Part shown: in pieces, positions 1 to 8,786 of the stretch
Position numbering within the stretch: position 1 is the first letter of the stretch
How the letters are laid out: each line of letters opens with the position of its first letter
From: Caldilineales bacterium
GTDB taxonomy: Bacteria; Chloroflexota; Anaerolineae; J102
Assembly: GCA_024102915.1 (NCBI GenBank)
Contig: JAGFJG010000053.1
Location: 62,001-126,000, forward strand
Direction of reading: 5' to 3'
Length of the DNA stretch: 64,000 nt
The notes under the pieces: model-generated
The model's input: the letters and a program-made list of their open reading frames with translations, nothing else
What the model was told of the DNA's origin: nothing
Database searches by the model: none
Program-made: the position numbers and the translations under genes

Positions 1-591
1 AATGCATTCGGGCCGGGCGTGGCGGGCAAAGCTGAATATTTGAGGCAGGAGTTGGCGCGGTATAGGCTGGAAAAGCCACTGGCTTTGACGGAGATCGGGC
101 GACCCACGCGCGGGCCGGATTCGGATGGGCTGGTTTATGACGAGATCAGTACGGCCCGGTTTGTTGCGCCAGCCCTCTCGCTCGCCCGCATGGCGAAAAT
201 CTCACCGATCATCTGGTTCACCTCCGTCGATAAGCCTGCCGAGCCGTATGATTACGGATTGCTCGACTCCGACTATCAGCCGGAGCCTTCCTATTTTGCG
301 TTCCGGTCGGTAAATCAGGCTTTGCAGGGCGGGCGATACATGGGTCAAATCCCCGTTGCGGGCGAGGGGTTCGCTCTAGGTTTCGATCACGGCGATCGTG
401 TCGCCTATGTCGCCTGGGCTGATGCCAGTGAAACAGAGCTGGAACTCGCCGCCGAACGACTTCGGCTCGTCAAGATCGATGGCCAGCAGCGCCTGGTGCT
501 GGATGGCGACTCGGACGATCTGGATGGAACGGCGAATGGGCGAATACGTTTGCGCCTCACCATCGATCCAGTTATTCTGTGGCTATCTTGA
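1..591 (+). CDS. C-terminal part of a secreted glycoside-hydrolase-like protein (5' end outside window)
   Basis: The frame is open from base 1, so the gene starts upstream of the window and only about 196 residues are visible. They align by eye with residues about 275-480 of the protein at 1731-3461. Shared features are the LRQELA segment, an EIG motif (the probable nucleophile Glu of clan GH-A enzymes), a conserved xxIWF strand, the YGLL segment and the closing SIDPxI/TIDPVI stretch. Unlike its paralogue it stops without a Thr-Pro linker or tail. The stop overlaps the start of the next gene by 13 bases, which suggests coupling. A substrate cannot be deduced. The catalytic acid/base part is not in the window. 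Confidence 0.7.
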   Translation, partial: NAFGPGVAGKAEYLRQELARYRLEKPLALTEIGRPTRGPDSDGLVYDEISTARFVAPALSLARMAKISPIIWFTSVDKPAEPYDYGLLDSDYQPEPSYFAFRSVNQALQGGRYMGQIPVAGEGFALGFDHGDRVAYVAWADASETELELAAERLRLVKIDGQQRLVLDGDSDDLDGTANGRIRLRLTIDPVILWLS

Positions 592-1565
592 GCAAGCTCA
601 TCCCATTGCCGCAGCGCCCGCAGTTTCGCTTGATTCTCCGCATCGTTTTGGGGAGTGTGTTGGCGATCGTGGCGATCTATTTCATTTCGCGTCAGGTCGA
701 TTGGGAGACTGCGCTCGATTACATTCGTGATGTATCACTGCAATGGCTGGCGCTGGCCGTGATCACGGTCTTTTTTAACAATATCGCCAAATCCTTTCGG
801 TGGCGGCTGCTGTTCCCGCCCGACCAGCCTCTGCCCAGGCAGCGAGATATCTTCGGCGTATTGATGTCGGGGCAACTCATCAACTTACTCCTGCCCTTGC
901 GGTCAGGCGACATCACCCGGGCCTATTTTATGGGCCGGCGCAGGGGTGAGAGCACAGTGGCCGCAGCCGGAACCATCGGCGCCGAGAAAATGATCGATCT
1001 AATGATCCTCGGTTTTCTATTTGCGCTGGTGCTGCCCTATGTCGTCCTTCCCGTGGAATGGGGATCGCCAGGGCGGAGCATCTTCGCGGGAGCGCTGGTG
1101 GGGCTGATCGCCTGGGTGACGATCCTGCTGGGGCTGCCATACTTTCAGCGTATTCTGGCGTTCGTTGGCGAGCGTATTCCGGCATTGGCCTCCCTCAGCA
1201 CCCTTGTCTCCCGGCTGCTCGACGGCCTGAAAGCATTGCGGAATCTCCGTCGTTTGCCGGCGCTGCTATTCTGGTCGGCGCTGGTCTGGATGGCGGCTGT
1301 GGTCACCAACTTGTTTTTGATGAAAGCGTTAGCCATCCCGCCCACGCTGCTCAGCGCCCTCCTTGTCGTCCTCATCATCCAGAGCGGCGTCAGCATTCCC
1401 CTCGCGCCCGGCAATCTCGGCGTATTCGAGGCGCTGGCTGTGCTCGCCCTCTCTCTCACGGGCGTGCCATTCGAGCAAGCGCTTGCCTTTGGCATTCTCC
1501 TGCACATCATCGTCATCAGCGTCCCCCTGGCATTCGGTTTGCCCTGGCTCTGGCGTCATGCCTGA
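579..1565 (+). CDS. Lysylphosphatidylglycerol synthase TM-like / flippase-like membrane protein
   Basis: A 328-residue integral membrane protein with about seven to eight hydrophobic segments. It fits the UPF0104/AglD-MprF transmembrane family: an N-terminal helix, an ISRQVDW-type segment, an LLPLRSGDITRAYF-like motif (the conserved P-x-R-xG-E/D region of the family), and a late glycine/proline-rich segment APGNLGVFE. Members act as lipid flippases or as membrane parts of glycolipid synthesis. The start is GTG at 579, inside the end of the preceding gene. It lies between two paralogous secreted GH-like proteins, so a role in surface glycan export is plausible but inferred. Confidence 0.8.
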   Translation: MAILSKLIPLPQRPQFRLILRIVLGSVLAIVAIYFISRQVDWETALDYIRDVSLQWLALAVITVFFNNIAKSFRWRLLFPPDQPLPRQRDIFGVLMSGQLINLLLPLRSGDITRAYFMGRRRGESTVAAAGTIGAEKMIDLMILGFLFALVLPYVVLPVEWGSPGRSIFAGALVGLIAWVTILLGLPYFQRILAFVGERIPALASLSTLVSRLLDGLKALRNLRRLPALLFWSALVWMAAVVTNLFLMKALAIPPTLLSALLVVLIIQSGVSIPLAPGNLGVFEALAVLALSLTGVPFEQALAFGILLHIIVISVPLAFGLPWLWRHA

Positions 1566-1730
1566 AACCTGGTTCGGCTGACAGACCGCAGAGTTTCTGG
1601 TCGACTTGGCGCCCATCCAATACTTTTTGCGGGCGTATTGGATGAGCAACAAGCCACGTCAAATCGCATAGCTCTGTACAAGGCACTCTCGCGCCAGTCA
1701 TTTTCATCCTCACTCGACCCTTCCGTAGTT

Positions 1731-3461
1731 ATGAAAAAACTCATTCGATTATCCGCCCCGATTTTCCTGATTCTCCTATTCGTTTCTATTTGGCTTTGGC
1801 AGGCGCAAACAACTCGTGCCGATGACACAACTGATCCAACTGCCTATAACCCGCCCAGCGATCCGTTCGGCGTCTATATTCACGATAGGGTAAATCTCAA
1901 GGGCGCAGGTGAAATGGCAGCCGCGGGCAGCCGTTGGGTAAGCATGAATATTTATTGGCGAGAGGTGGAAGCTCAGAAAGGCGTCTACGATTGGTCGAAG
2001 CCGGATGCGATGATGACCAAGGCCAGCCAGCAGGGATTGCAGGTGATCCTTACCGTCGTCGTCAACCCCGATTGGGCAGCTGACACGACCTGCGGCCCGG
2101 TGAATGACTTGCCCGCACTGGTTGAATTTGTGCGCCGGACGGTGCAAAGATACAGCGTGCCGCCTTATAATCTGCGCCATATCGCCATGTACAACGAACC
2201 TGACAACGCTTTTCCAGAACACGAAAATGGCGGTTGTTGGGGGCATCCCAATCCAACCGATCCGCGCCCTGCGCCGGGGCCGACCGCTTACGCCAACATG
2301 CTCAAACAAGTGTATCCCGCCGTAAAATCGGTGAACCCCGAAGTCATGGTCTTGAATGGAGCGTTGGCATATGATTATTTCACGTATCCTGATGCAGGCG
2401 TTCATGATCCCTACTTCCTCGACGATGTGGTCAGGGCAGGGGGGGCGAACTACTTCGATATTCTCAACTTCCACTATTACTATGCCTTTGGCTATCGTTG
2501 GGATGATGACCTGAATTTTCGAGACCCATACAACGAAGGCGTGGAAAAGAAAGCGCGCTTTTTGCGCCAGGAATTGGCCAATCTGACAGGCAATCCGGCG
2601 CTGGCGCAACGCCCTATCATTTGTTCCGAGATCGGCAGCCCATCCGCCGGCCCGGCCTCTGATCAACAAAATTACAGTGAGCATCGGCAAGCCCAGGATG
2701 TGATCAAAGAGATGGTACGCACGATGGTGGCGGGCAGCAATCCGGTGATCTGGTTTATGGGCGTGGATCACCCGGCCTTTGAGCGGAGTTATGGTCTTTT
2801 GCGCAGCGATCTGAGTCCCAAGCCCGGATACAACACCTATGCTCTGCTCACCAAAGAGCTTAGCGGCGCCACCTATAATCCCACTCCGGGACCGTTTCAG
2901 GGACCGCACACCAATTTTGGTCAAGACGCTGGCGGTTACCTGGCGGAAGGATACAAATTCAATGTCAATGGGCGGGTGAAGCATGCCATCTGGAAGTTGG
3001 TAGGGAACCCTGGCATCGTTACGCTCAGGACATCGGTCTCGGGCGGCATCTTTCGCGTGGTGGACATGAACGGCAATGTCAGTTTTGTCCGTGATGGCGG
3101 GACGGGCGATCAGGATGGGATCGCCAACTCCTTTGTGACCGTTCCCATCAGCCTTGACCCCAGCATTGTCGAAGATATGGGGCTGAACACACCGACGCCC
3201 ACAACCACGGCTTCATCCACGGTGACCGCTTCGCCCACAGCCACACGAACGCAAACGCCTACCCCAACGCGCACCCCGACCCCTACGGTGACGCCCACCC
3301 ATACGCCAACGCCCACGGCGACGAATACGCCCAGCATTACCCCGACCCACACGGCCACGTCGCTCCCGACCTCTACACCCACCGCCACGCCGTCACCTAC
3401 GGCAACCTCGACTTACGTGCCCCTCAAAAACCGGCATTACCTGCCATTCTATCTGCGTTAG
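1731..3461 (+). CDS. Secreted clan GH-A-like glycoside hydrolase with Thr-Pro linker and YLPF-type C-terminal tail
   Basis: ATG at 1731 is chosen over an upstream TTG because it gives a clean signal peptide (KK, a hydrophobic core, then TTRADD). Protein of 576 residues. Residues about 45-480 look like a TIM-barrel hydrolase: NEP at residues 155-157 supplies the likely acid/base Glu and CSEIG near residue 300 the nucleophile, as in GH39/GH5-type clan A enzymes. Residues about 484-560 are a low-complexity Thr/Pro/Ser linker. The protein ends in a YVPLK...YLPFYLR-type tail, a C-terminal signature I associate with secreted Chloroflexota proteins. It is a paralogue of the truncated gene at the window start. 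It could be a polysaccharide-trimming enzyme of the surface-glycan locus. The substrate is unknown. Confidence 0.75.
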   Translation: MKKLIRLSAPIFLILLFVSIWLWQAQTTRADDTTDPTAYNPPSDPFGVYIHDRVNLKGAGEMAAAGSRWVSMNIYWREVEAQKGVYDWSKPDAMMTKASQQGLQVILTVVVNPDWAADTTCGPVNDLPALVEFVRRTVQRYSVPPYNLRHIAMYNEPDNAFPEHENGGCWGHPNPTDPRPAPGPTAYANMLKQVYPAVKSVNPEVMVLNGALAYDYFTYPDAGVHDPYFLDDVVRAGGANYFDILNFHYYYAFGYRWDDDLNFRDPYNEGVEKKARFLRQELANLTGNPALAQRPIICSEIGSPSAGPASDQQNYSEHRQAQDVIKEMVRTMVAGSNPVIWFMGVDHPAFERSYGLLRSDLSPKPGYNTYALLTKELSGATYNPTPGPFQGPHTNFGQDAGGYLAEGYKFNVNGRVKHAIWKLVGNPGIVTLRTSVSGGIFRVVDMNGNVSFVRDGGTGDQDGIANSFVTVPISLDPSIVEDMGLNTPTPTTTASSTVTASPTATRTQTPTPTRTPTPTVTPTHTPTPTATNTPSITPTHTATSLPTSTPTATPSPTATSTYVPLKNRHYLPFYLR

Positions 3462-3490
3462 CGCCCAACTTCCGGGACACGCTTTTTGTA

Positions 3491-3524
3491 ACGACGGCTC
3501 TGGCATGCGCGCCAGGGCCGTCGT
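3491..3524 (+). terminator. Rho-independent-type terminator after GH gene
   Basis: A 14-bp stem, ACGACGGCTCTGGC pairing with GCCAGGGCCGTCGT (one G-T wobble), encloses a 6-base loop ATGCGC. It is followed by TTGTTTGTATAATTTTC. It lies 30 bases after the GH-like gene and separates it from the nucleotide-sugar operon starting at 3663. Confidence 0.75.
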
Positions 3525-3662
3525 TGTTTGTATAATTTTCTTAACATTGCATAAAACCGTACTCTGGTCTTTGTCAGGGTCGGGCGAAGATGCTAGGATC
3601 ACGGAGTTAGTGATCGCTTCTCAATATCCGAATCTGGTTTGCCAATACCACTGTTGACATAA

Positions 3663-4652
3663 ATGACTGAACGCTATTTGATCACAGGCGGGGCCGGCTT
3701 CATCGGCGGCCATCTGGCCGAATCTCTCCTCACCGCCGGCCATCAGGTGACTGTGCTGGATAATTTGTCCACCGGTCGATTCGAAAATATCCAGCCATTG
3801 GTTGCGCATCCGCACTTCCGCTTTGCTATCGATTCCATCACCAATGAGGTGGTGCTCGACCGCCTGACCAGCGAATGCGATATCATTGTGCATCTGGCGG
3901 CGGCGGTGGGCGTGCAATTGATTGTCGAACATCCCGTCCATACCATCGAAACGAATGTCATGGGCACCGAGTCCATTTTGCGAGCGGCGGCGCGTTACCG
4001 TGTGAAAGTTCTGGTCGCATCCACATCCGAAGTCTACGGAAAGGGCAGCCGCGTCCCTTTTAGAGAGAATGACGATGTGGTATTGGGCGCTTCCAGCCGC
4101 AGCCGTTGGGCCTATGCCGCATCCAAAATGGTTGACGAGTTTCTCTCTCTGGCTTACCATCGCGAGTATGGCCTGCCCGTTATTATCGCCCGGTTATTTA
4201 ACACAGTGGGGCCGCGCCAGACAGGTCGCTACGGCATGGTGATTCCTCGCTTCGTGTCGCAGGCTTTGCGTTCGGAGCCGCTTACCGTGTATGGTGACGG
4301 CAAGCAAAGTCGATGTTTTTGCGATGTGGCCGACGTCGTCCGGGCGTTGGCAGCGCTTTGTCAGCATCCGGACGCAATAGGCAAGGTCTTCAATATCGGC
4401 TCAGGCGAGGAGACATCGATCTTCAATCTGGCGGAACGAGTGATTACATTGACGGGCAGTCAGTCGCGAATCGAGTTCATTCCGTATGACCAGGCCTATG
4501 CCCCTGGTTTCGAGGACATGCGTCGCCGGGTTCCCGACACCACTCGACTACGAACTCTGTGCGGTTGGCAGCCGGAAATCAAACTGGATCAGATTCTTAT
4601 GCGAGTAAAGGATTCGCTAGAACCATCCGGGCCGGCGGATTTTTCCGATTGA
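3663..4652 (+). CDS. NAD-dependent nucleotide-sugar epimerase/dehydratase (extended SDR)
   Basis: 329 residues, normal for the family. The N-terminus carries the Rossmann motif GGAGFIG (about residues 9-15). STSEVYG and YAASK give the Ser and Tyr-x3-Lys catalytic residues of extended SDRs. The pattern resembles UDP-glucose 4-epimerase and UDP-glucuronate decarboxylase/epimerase proteins. The exact sugar cannot be fixed by reading. It opens a run with an antiterminator and a UDP-HexNAc dehydrogenase, consistent with supply of precursors for an extracellular polysaccharide. Confidence 0.88.
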   Translation: MTERYLITGGAGFIGGHLAESLLTAGHQVTVLDNLSTGRFENIQPLVAHPHFRFAIDSITNEVVLDRLTSECDIIVHLAAAVGVQLIVEHPVHTIETNVMGTESILRAAARYRVKVLVASTSEVYGKGSRVPFRENDDVVLGASSRSRWAYAASKMVDEFLSLAYHREYGLPVIIARLFNTVGPRQTGRYGMVIPRFVSQALRSEPLTVYGDGKQSRCFCDVADVVRALAALCQHPDAIGKVFNIGSGEETSIFNLAERVITLTGSQSRIEFIPYDQAYAPGFEDMRRRVPDTTRLRTLCGWQPEIKLDQILMRVKDSLEPSGPADFSD

Positions 4653-4700
4653 AGTGCGCATACGCGCGAAACTCTCACGGCATTCTCCCTTCTAAAGATA

Positions 4701-5300
4701 ATGACAATTGAAATACAGAATGATTCCTGGTACGTGGTTCATACACAACCACGCAAGGAGCTTCTTGTTACCAGCTCGCTTGAAAGCCGACTGGGGCTTG
4801 AAGTGTTCTTTCCGGAAGTGTTACAGACCTATCGCGGCAGTATCCAACCCCGCCCCTTTTTCCCACGATATTTGTTCGTGAACGCGGATTTGACGGTCAC
4901 GGAAGCGTCTGCCATAAACTTCTCGCCAGGCGTGATCAGACTCGTTTCGTATGGCGATACGCCGCAGCCCATCCCTGCCACGATCATCGACGATATCCGA
5001 TTCCGACTCGACGAACTGAATGCCAGGGGCGGGATCACACAGCATGGCTTCCACCCCGGTGATCGTGTCAGGGTTGTCAGCGGCCCATTTCAGGGGTTGG
5101 AAGCAGTTTTCCAGGGGCCTTTGAAACCATCTGAGCGCGTGCGCATCTTGCTCGATTTTCTGGGCAGCCTGCGGGAAACTGAAATTCCTGTCGATTTGAT
5201 CGAACGAGCGTCTACGAACTTTGTGCGACGTCGCACCACACGCGGGCGCGGCCGCCGCATTCGCAACCAATCGCAGATATCACAAGGAAGCCATTTATGA
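4701..5300 (+). CDS. NusG-family specialised antiterminator (RfaH/UpxY/LoaP type)
   Basis: 199 residues. The N-terminal NGN domain begins with the typical SWYVVHTQPRKE, followed by FFP...FPRYLFV, the conserved core that contacts RNA polymerase. A KOW motif follows (HPGDRVRVVSGPFQGLEAVF, about residues 112-131). Housekeeping NusG normally sits next to secE and ribosomal genes. This copy lies inside a polysaccharide locus, like RfaH, UpxY or LoaP, which let RNA polymerase read through long glycan operons. The C-terminal tail is Arg-rich (RRRTTRGRGRR), which might add nucleic-acid binding. The stop overlaps the next start as ATGA, implying coupling. Confidence 0.85.
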   Translation: MTIEIQNDSWYVVHTQPRKELLVTSSLESRLGLEVFFPEVLQTYRGSIQPRPFFPRYLFVNADLTVTEASAINFSPGVIRLVSYGDTPQPIPATIIDDIRFRLDELNARGGITQHGFHPGDRVRVVSGPFQGLEAVFQGPLKPSERVRILLDFLGSLRETEIPVDLIERASTNFVRRRTTRGRGRRIRNQSQISQGSHL

Positions 5301-6613
5301 AGGTGACGCTTAGAGAACAAACACTAAATCGAATCAGATCGCACGAAGCGATAATCGGCATCATTGGCCTGGGCTATGTGGGGCTGCCTCTGGCGGTCGC
5401 ATTTGCAGAGCGGGGTTATCGTGTCAGGGGCATCGATATTGACGAGGCGAAAGTCAATGCCATCAATTTGGGCAATTCCTATGTTGGCGATATCTCAGAT
5501 GAACGACTGGCTGCGATTGCGTCAAATGGAAAATCTGGAAACTCCGGATTATTACGGGCGAGCACGAACTTCACCGATCTGGCCGATTGTGATGCGGCGA
5601 TAATCTGCGTGCCAACGCCATTGAATAAGACACGCGACCCCGATGTGCGCTACCTGATTGCTGCCGGGGAGTCTGTGGCGGCGTGTCTGCATCCCGGCAT
5701 GCTTGTGGTGCTTGAATCGACGACATATCCGGGGACGACGGAAGAACTCCTCAAGCCGATGTTGGAGCGGGGGCAGGGCGGCGACTGGGTGGTTGGCGAG
5801 AACATCTTCCTGGCTTTTTCTCCTGAGCGCATCGATCCCGGCAGGTCTGATTTTACGGTTGAGAATACGCCAAAGGTGATCGGCGGGATGACGCCCGCGT
5901 GCTTGAATGTGGCTTCCGCTCTGTATGGCGAAGTAATCGACCGGATTGTGCCGGTGTCGTCTCCGGCTGCGGCTGAGATGACGAAGCTGCTTGAGAATAC
6001 GTTTCGCGCGGTGAATATCGCCCTGGTGAATGAGATAGCGATCATGTGCGATAAGTTGGGCCTCGATGTTTGGGAAGTGATAGATGCTGCCGCAACGAAA
6101 CCCTACGGATTCATGAAATTCACGCCTGGGCCGGGTGTAGGCGGGCATTGCATTCCGCTCGATCCGCATTATCTTTCTTGGAAGCTCAAAACGCTTGATT
6201 ACAATGCGCGGTTCATCCAGTTGGCTGGCGAAATCAACACAGAAATGCCCCGATTCTGGGTGAACAAAGTGCAGGATGCGCTTAATGACGCGGGCAAGCC
6301 AGTGAAAGGGAGTATGGTGTTGGTGCTTGGCATTGCTTATAAGCGTGATATCGACGATGTGCGTGAGTCGCCTGCGTTAGACATTATTCAATTATTGCGC
6401 GAAAAAGGCGCTGACGTGCACTATCATGATCCCTATGTCGATCACTTTTTGCATAATGGCTTTCGATTGGTCGGGGAAATTGATTTGGATGAGGCGTTGT
6501 CGGCAGCCGACTGTGTGGTCATCGTAACCGATCACACTGTGTATGATTGGGCGTCTATCTCCAGGCGTGTAAAAGTGATTGTCGATACCCGCCATGTAAC
6601 GCCGATTCACTGA
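5297..6613 (+). CDS. Nucleotide-sugar 6-dehydrogenase (UDP-GlcNAc/ManNAc type, WbpA/WecC-like)
   Basis: 438 residues with the three-domain layout of UDP-sugar dehydrogenases. NAD-binding motif GLGYVGLP at about residues 24-31, VPTPLN and ESTTYPGTTEE in the first domain, and the catalytic Cys285 in GGHCIPLDPHYL. The PLDPHYL version after the Cys and the YKRDIDDVRESPA motif point to the HexNAc (WbpA/WecC) branch rather than UDP-glucose dehydrogenase. The product would be an acidic amino sugar for the surface polymer. It overlaps the upstream antiterminator gene by 4 bases. Confidence 0.88.
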   Translation: MKVTLREQTLNRIRSHEAIIGIIGLGYVGLPLAVAFAERGYRVRGIDIDEAKVNAINLGNSYVGDISDERLAAIASNGKSGNSGLLRASTNFTDLADCDAAIICVPTPLNKTRDPDVRYLIAAGESVAACLHPGMLVVLESTTYPGTTEELLKPMLERGQGGDWVVGENIFLAFSPERIDPGRSDFTVENTPKVIGGMTPACLNVASALYGEVIDRIVPVSSPAAAEMTKLLENTFRAVNIALVNEIAIMCDKLGLDVWEVIDAAATKPYGFMKFTPGPGVGGHCIPLDPHYLSWKLKTLDYNARFIQLAGEINTEMPRFWVNKVQDALNDAGKPVKGSMVLVLGIAYKRDIDDVRESPALDIIQLLREKGADVHYHDPYVDHFLHNGFRLVGEIDLDEALSAADCVVIVTDHTVYDWASISRRVKVIVDTRHVTPIH

Positions 6614-6631
6614 TCAGCTAACGAAATAGAT

Positions 6632-7261
6632 ATGAAATTGTTCCAAAGCCTTTTTAAGACGCAACCGACCGATGTTCTGCCCCCGCATACCATCGTCGTC
6701 GTTTCTGGTTTGCCGCGCTCTGGCACATCGATGATGATGAAAATGCTGGAAGCGGGCGGGCTTGAGGTCGTGAGCGACGGCCAGCGCCAGGCCGATACCG
6801 ATAACCCACAGGGCTACTATGAATTCGAGCGGGTCAAACAACTTGACCGTGGCGATACGGCCTGGCTGGTTGATGCCGAGGGAAAGGTCGTCAAGGTCAT
6901 CTCCGCCCTGCTCGAATACCTCCCAGCCGATTATCACTATCGCGTCCTGTTCATGGAACGACAAATGCCGGAGATACTGGCTTCGCAGCGGAAGATGCTT
7001 GAGCATCGTGGCGAAGAAAGCCAGATCGAAGACGAACAACTGGCAGTATTGCTGGCGAAACATGTAACCAAAATCAAGGCCTGGCTGGCGCAACAAGGCA
7101 ACTTTAGCGTCCTCTATGTGGACTACAATCAAACGCTTGCGGATCCGGTCGCAACGTCATCGCATATCAACCAATTTCTCGACGGCATCCTTGACGAAAT
7201 GGAGATGGCGCGTATTGCCGACCCCAGTCTGTATCGAAATCGTAGAAGCGATCAGGCCTGA
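6632..7261 (+). CDS. Sulfotransferase-like P-loop protein
   Basis: 209 residues. GLPRSGTSMMMKML near the N-terminus is the PAPS-binding P-loop typical of bacterial sulfotransferase-family proteins. NPQGYYEFE further on is common in this family. The C-terminal part is acidic and helical. If active it would sulfate a carbohydrate in the locus. The acceptor is unknown and no PAPS-synthesis genes lie in the window. It starts 18 bases after the dehydrogenase gene, probably in the same operon. Confidence 0.7.
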   Translation: MKLFQSLFKTQPTDVLPPHTIVVVSGLPRSGTSMMMKMLEAGGLEVVSDGQRQADTDNPQGYYEFERVKQLDRGDTAWLVDAEGKVVKVISALLEYLPADYHYRVLFMERQMPEILASQRKMLEHRGEESQIEDEQLAVLLAKHVTKIKAWLAQQGNFSVLYVDYNQTLADPVATSSHINQFLDGILDEMEMARIADPSLYRNRRSDQA

Positions 7262-7348
7262 ATTCATCTTGCAGTACCATCAACGTATTTGGACGCTTGA
7301 GCATATTCACGGAGCATGATCGCATGGGATATTGCTTGGTGATAGTTA

Positions 7349-8488
7349 ATGACTGCTAAGGTAGTCGTGAGCGGTTGTTTCGATATGCTGCATAGCGGGC
7401 ATATCGAGTTTTTTCAGCAGGCAGCCGCGTATGGTGACCTGACAGTTGCCTTGGGGTCGGATCGAACCGTTTTTGAATTGAAGGGCCGAGCACCAATCAA
7501 CACTGAGGATGAGCGGCTCTTCATGGTCAAGTCGGTCGCCTGCGTCAAAGACGCGATAATTTCGCGTGGTTCGGGCTATTTGGATTTTGCTGACGATTTG
7601 ACGGAGATCCACCCAGATTATTTTATTGTGAACGAGGATGGCGATACCCTGGAGAAGCGCCGTCTGTGCGAGCGGCTTAGCATCAATTACGTAGTGCTCA
7701 GACGAAATGCTCATCCCGGGCTTATACTGAGATCCACAAGCGCGCTACGTCAGATTGACCAGATGCCTTATCGCGTCGACCTGGCAGGAGGCTGGCTGGA
7801 TCAGCCCTTTGTCAGCAAGCATTTCCCTGGTTCAGTGATAACCATGTCGATTGAACCAACGATCGAGTTCAATGAACGTAGTGGTATGGCAACCAGTACA
7901 CGTCGTGTGGCAACCCAGTTATGGGGGAATAGACTTCCCACAGAGGAGCACCAAAAACTGGGCTATATCCTCTTCTGCTGTGACAATCCACCGGGCACTA
8001 CCGAGATTTCCGGCTCTCAGGACAGCATCGGCATTACCTTTCCTGGCCTGGCGCGCTCAGATTATCGGGGCGAGTACTGGCCGCATCATATCGAACATGT
8101 CACCAAAGAAAGTTCACTCCGTTTTGTCGAGGAATTGCTGTATCTGATTCCATTGGGGCCAAGACACAGGGTCTTTGACGTACTGGGCGACACCAGAATC
8201 GATTCGAGCAGTGCCAAAGCACTGGCAATAGCGGCTGATGACTGTTGGCAAGCCATTCTGGACGAAGACGTACATGCTTTTGGCGACTCATTCCGGCGTT
8301 CCTTCGAGGCGCAAATCGCTATGTTTCCCCGTATGGTCACCGATGATGTTACCCACTTGCTTGATGTATACCGAGAATTAGCACTGGGCTGGAAACTATC
8401 GGGTGCAGGCGGCGGGGGTTATCTGATTCTAGTGTCAGACAGGCCAATATCGGCTGGGGTGCGAATTGTAGCCCGGCGGGCGTTTTAG
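7349..8488 (+). CDS. Nucleotidyltransferase-GHMP kinase-like fusion protein
   Basis: 379 residues with two parts. Residues 1 to about 130 form a cytidylyltransferase-like fold: SGCFDMLHSGH is the nucleotide-binding HxGH motif and LGSD follows. From about residue 140 a GHMP-kinase-like domain begins (YRVDLAGGWLDQPF) and ends with the GHMP motif SGAGGGGY near the C-terminus. The usual PxxxGLxSSAA ATP loop is replaced by PPGTTEISGSQDS, so kinase activity is uncertain. The family pairing suggests activation of a sugar by phosphorylation then nucleotidyl transfer, like HldE or FKP, but with different domains and order. ATG at 7349 has no strong Shine-Dalgarno. Confidence 0.7.
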   Translation: MTAKVVVSGCFDMLHSGHIEFFQQAAAYGDLTVALGSDRTVFELKGRAPINTEDERLFMVKSVACVKDAIISRGSGYLDFADDLTEIHPDYFIVNEDGDTLEKRRLCERLSINYVVLRRNAHPGLILRSTSALRQIDQMPYRVDLAGGWLDQPFVSKHFPGSVITMSIEPTIEFNERSGMATSTRRVATQLWGNRLPTEEHQKLGYILFCCDNPPGTTEISGSQDSIGITFPGLARSDYRGEYWPHHIEHVTKESSLRFVEELLYLIPLGPRHRVFDVLGDTRIDSSSAKALAIAADDCWQAILDEDVHAFGDSFRRSFEAQIAMFPRMVTDDVTHLLDVYRELALGWKLSGAGGGGYLILVSDRPISAGVRIVARRAF

Positions 8489-8786
8489 ATACGAGTTCTT
8501 GCCCAGCCCAAGCTATCGCATACAGTCGCATTAAGATCAGTGATGGCTCGATGACAGTCGTTAGCTCTCTTAGCTCTCAGATTGGAATTGCTCATGCAGA
8601 TCGGCTGTTGCTAATTCAACCAACGTGACTTATGATTGATAACCAAGTTGGACGTCGGTCAATGCATCCAGGCGTTCGACTTTTTTGCACGTAGCGATGT
8701 AGCGACAGTTTAGGGTGCGTTTTGTATAAATTCAGGTAAGCGCAGTTCAGCGTTTGCCGATGTGTGCGGATTAAGGCTTTCGGCAA
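8489..8786. other. Intergenic gap without recognised gene
   Basis: About 300 bases between the fusion gene and the dehydratase gene. I see only a short imperfect direct repeat (TTAGCTCTC twice, near 8560-8578). I find no convincing ORF, terminator or RNA. It probably carries the promoter for the gene at 8787. Confidence 0.4.

Noticed and set aside
1776..2984. 402-codon minus-strand ORF inside the GH-like gene
   Set aside because: Mirror of a well-supported gene; no recognisable domain and His/Arg/Ile-rich shadow composition.
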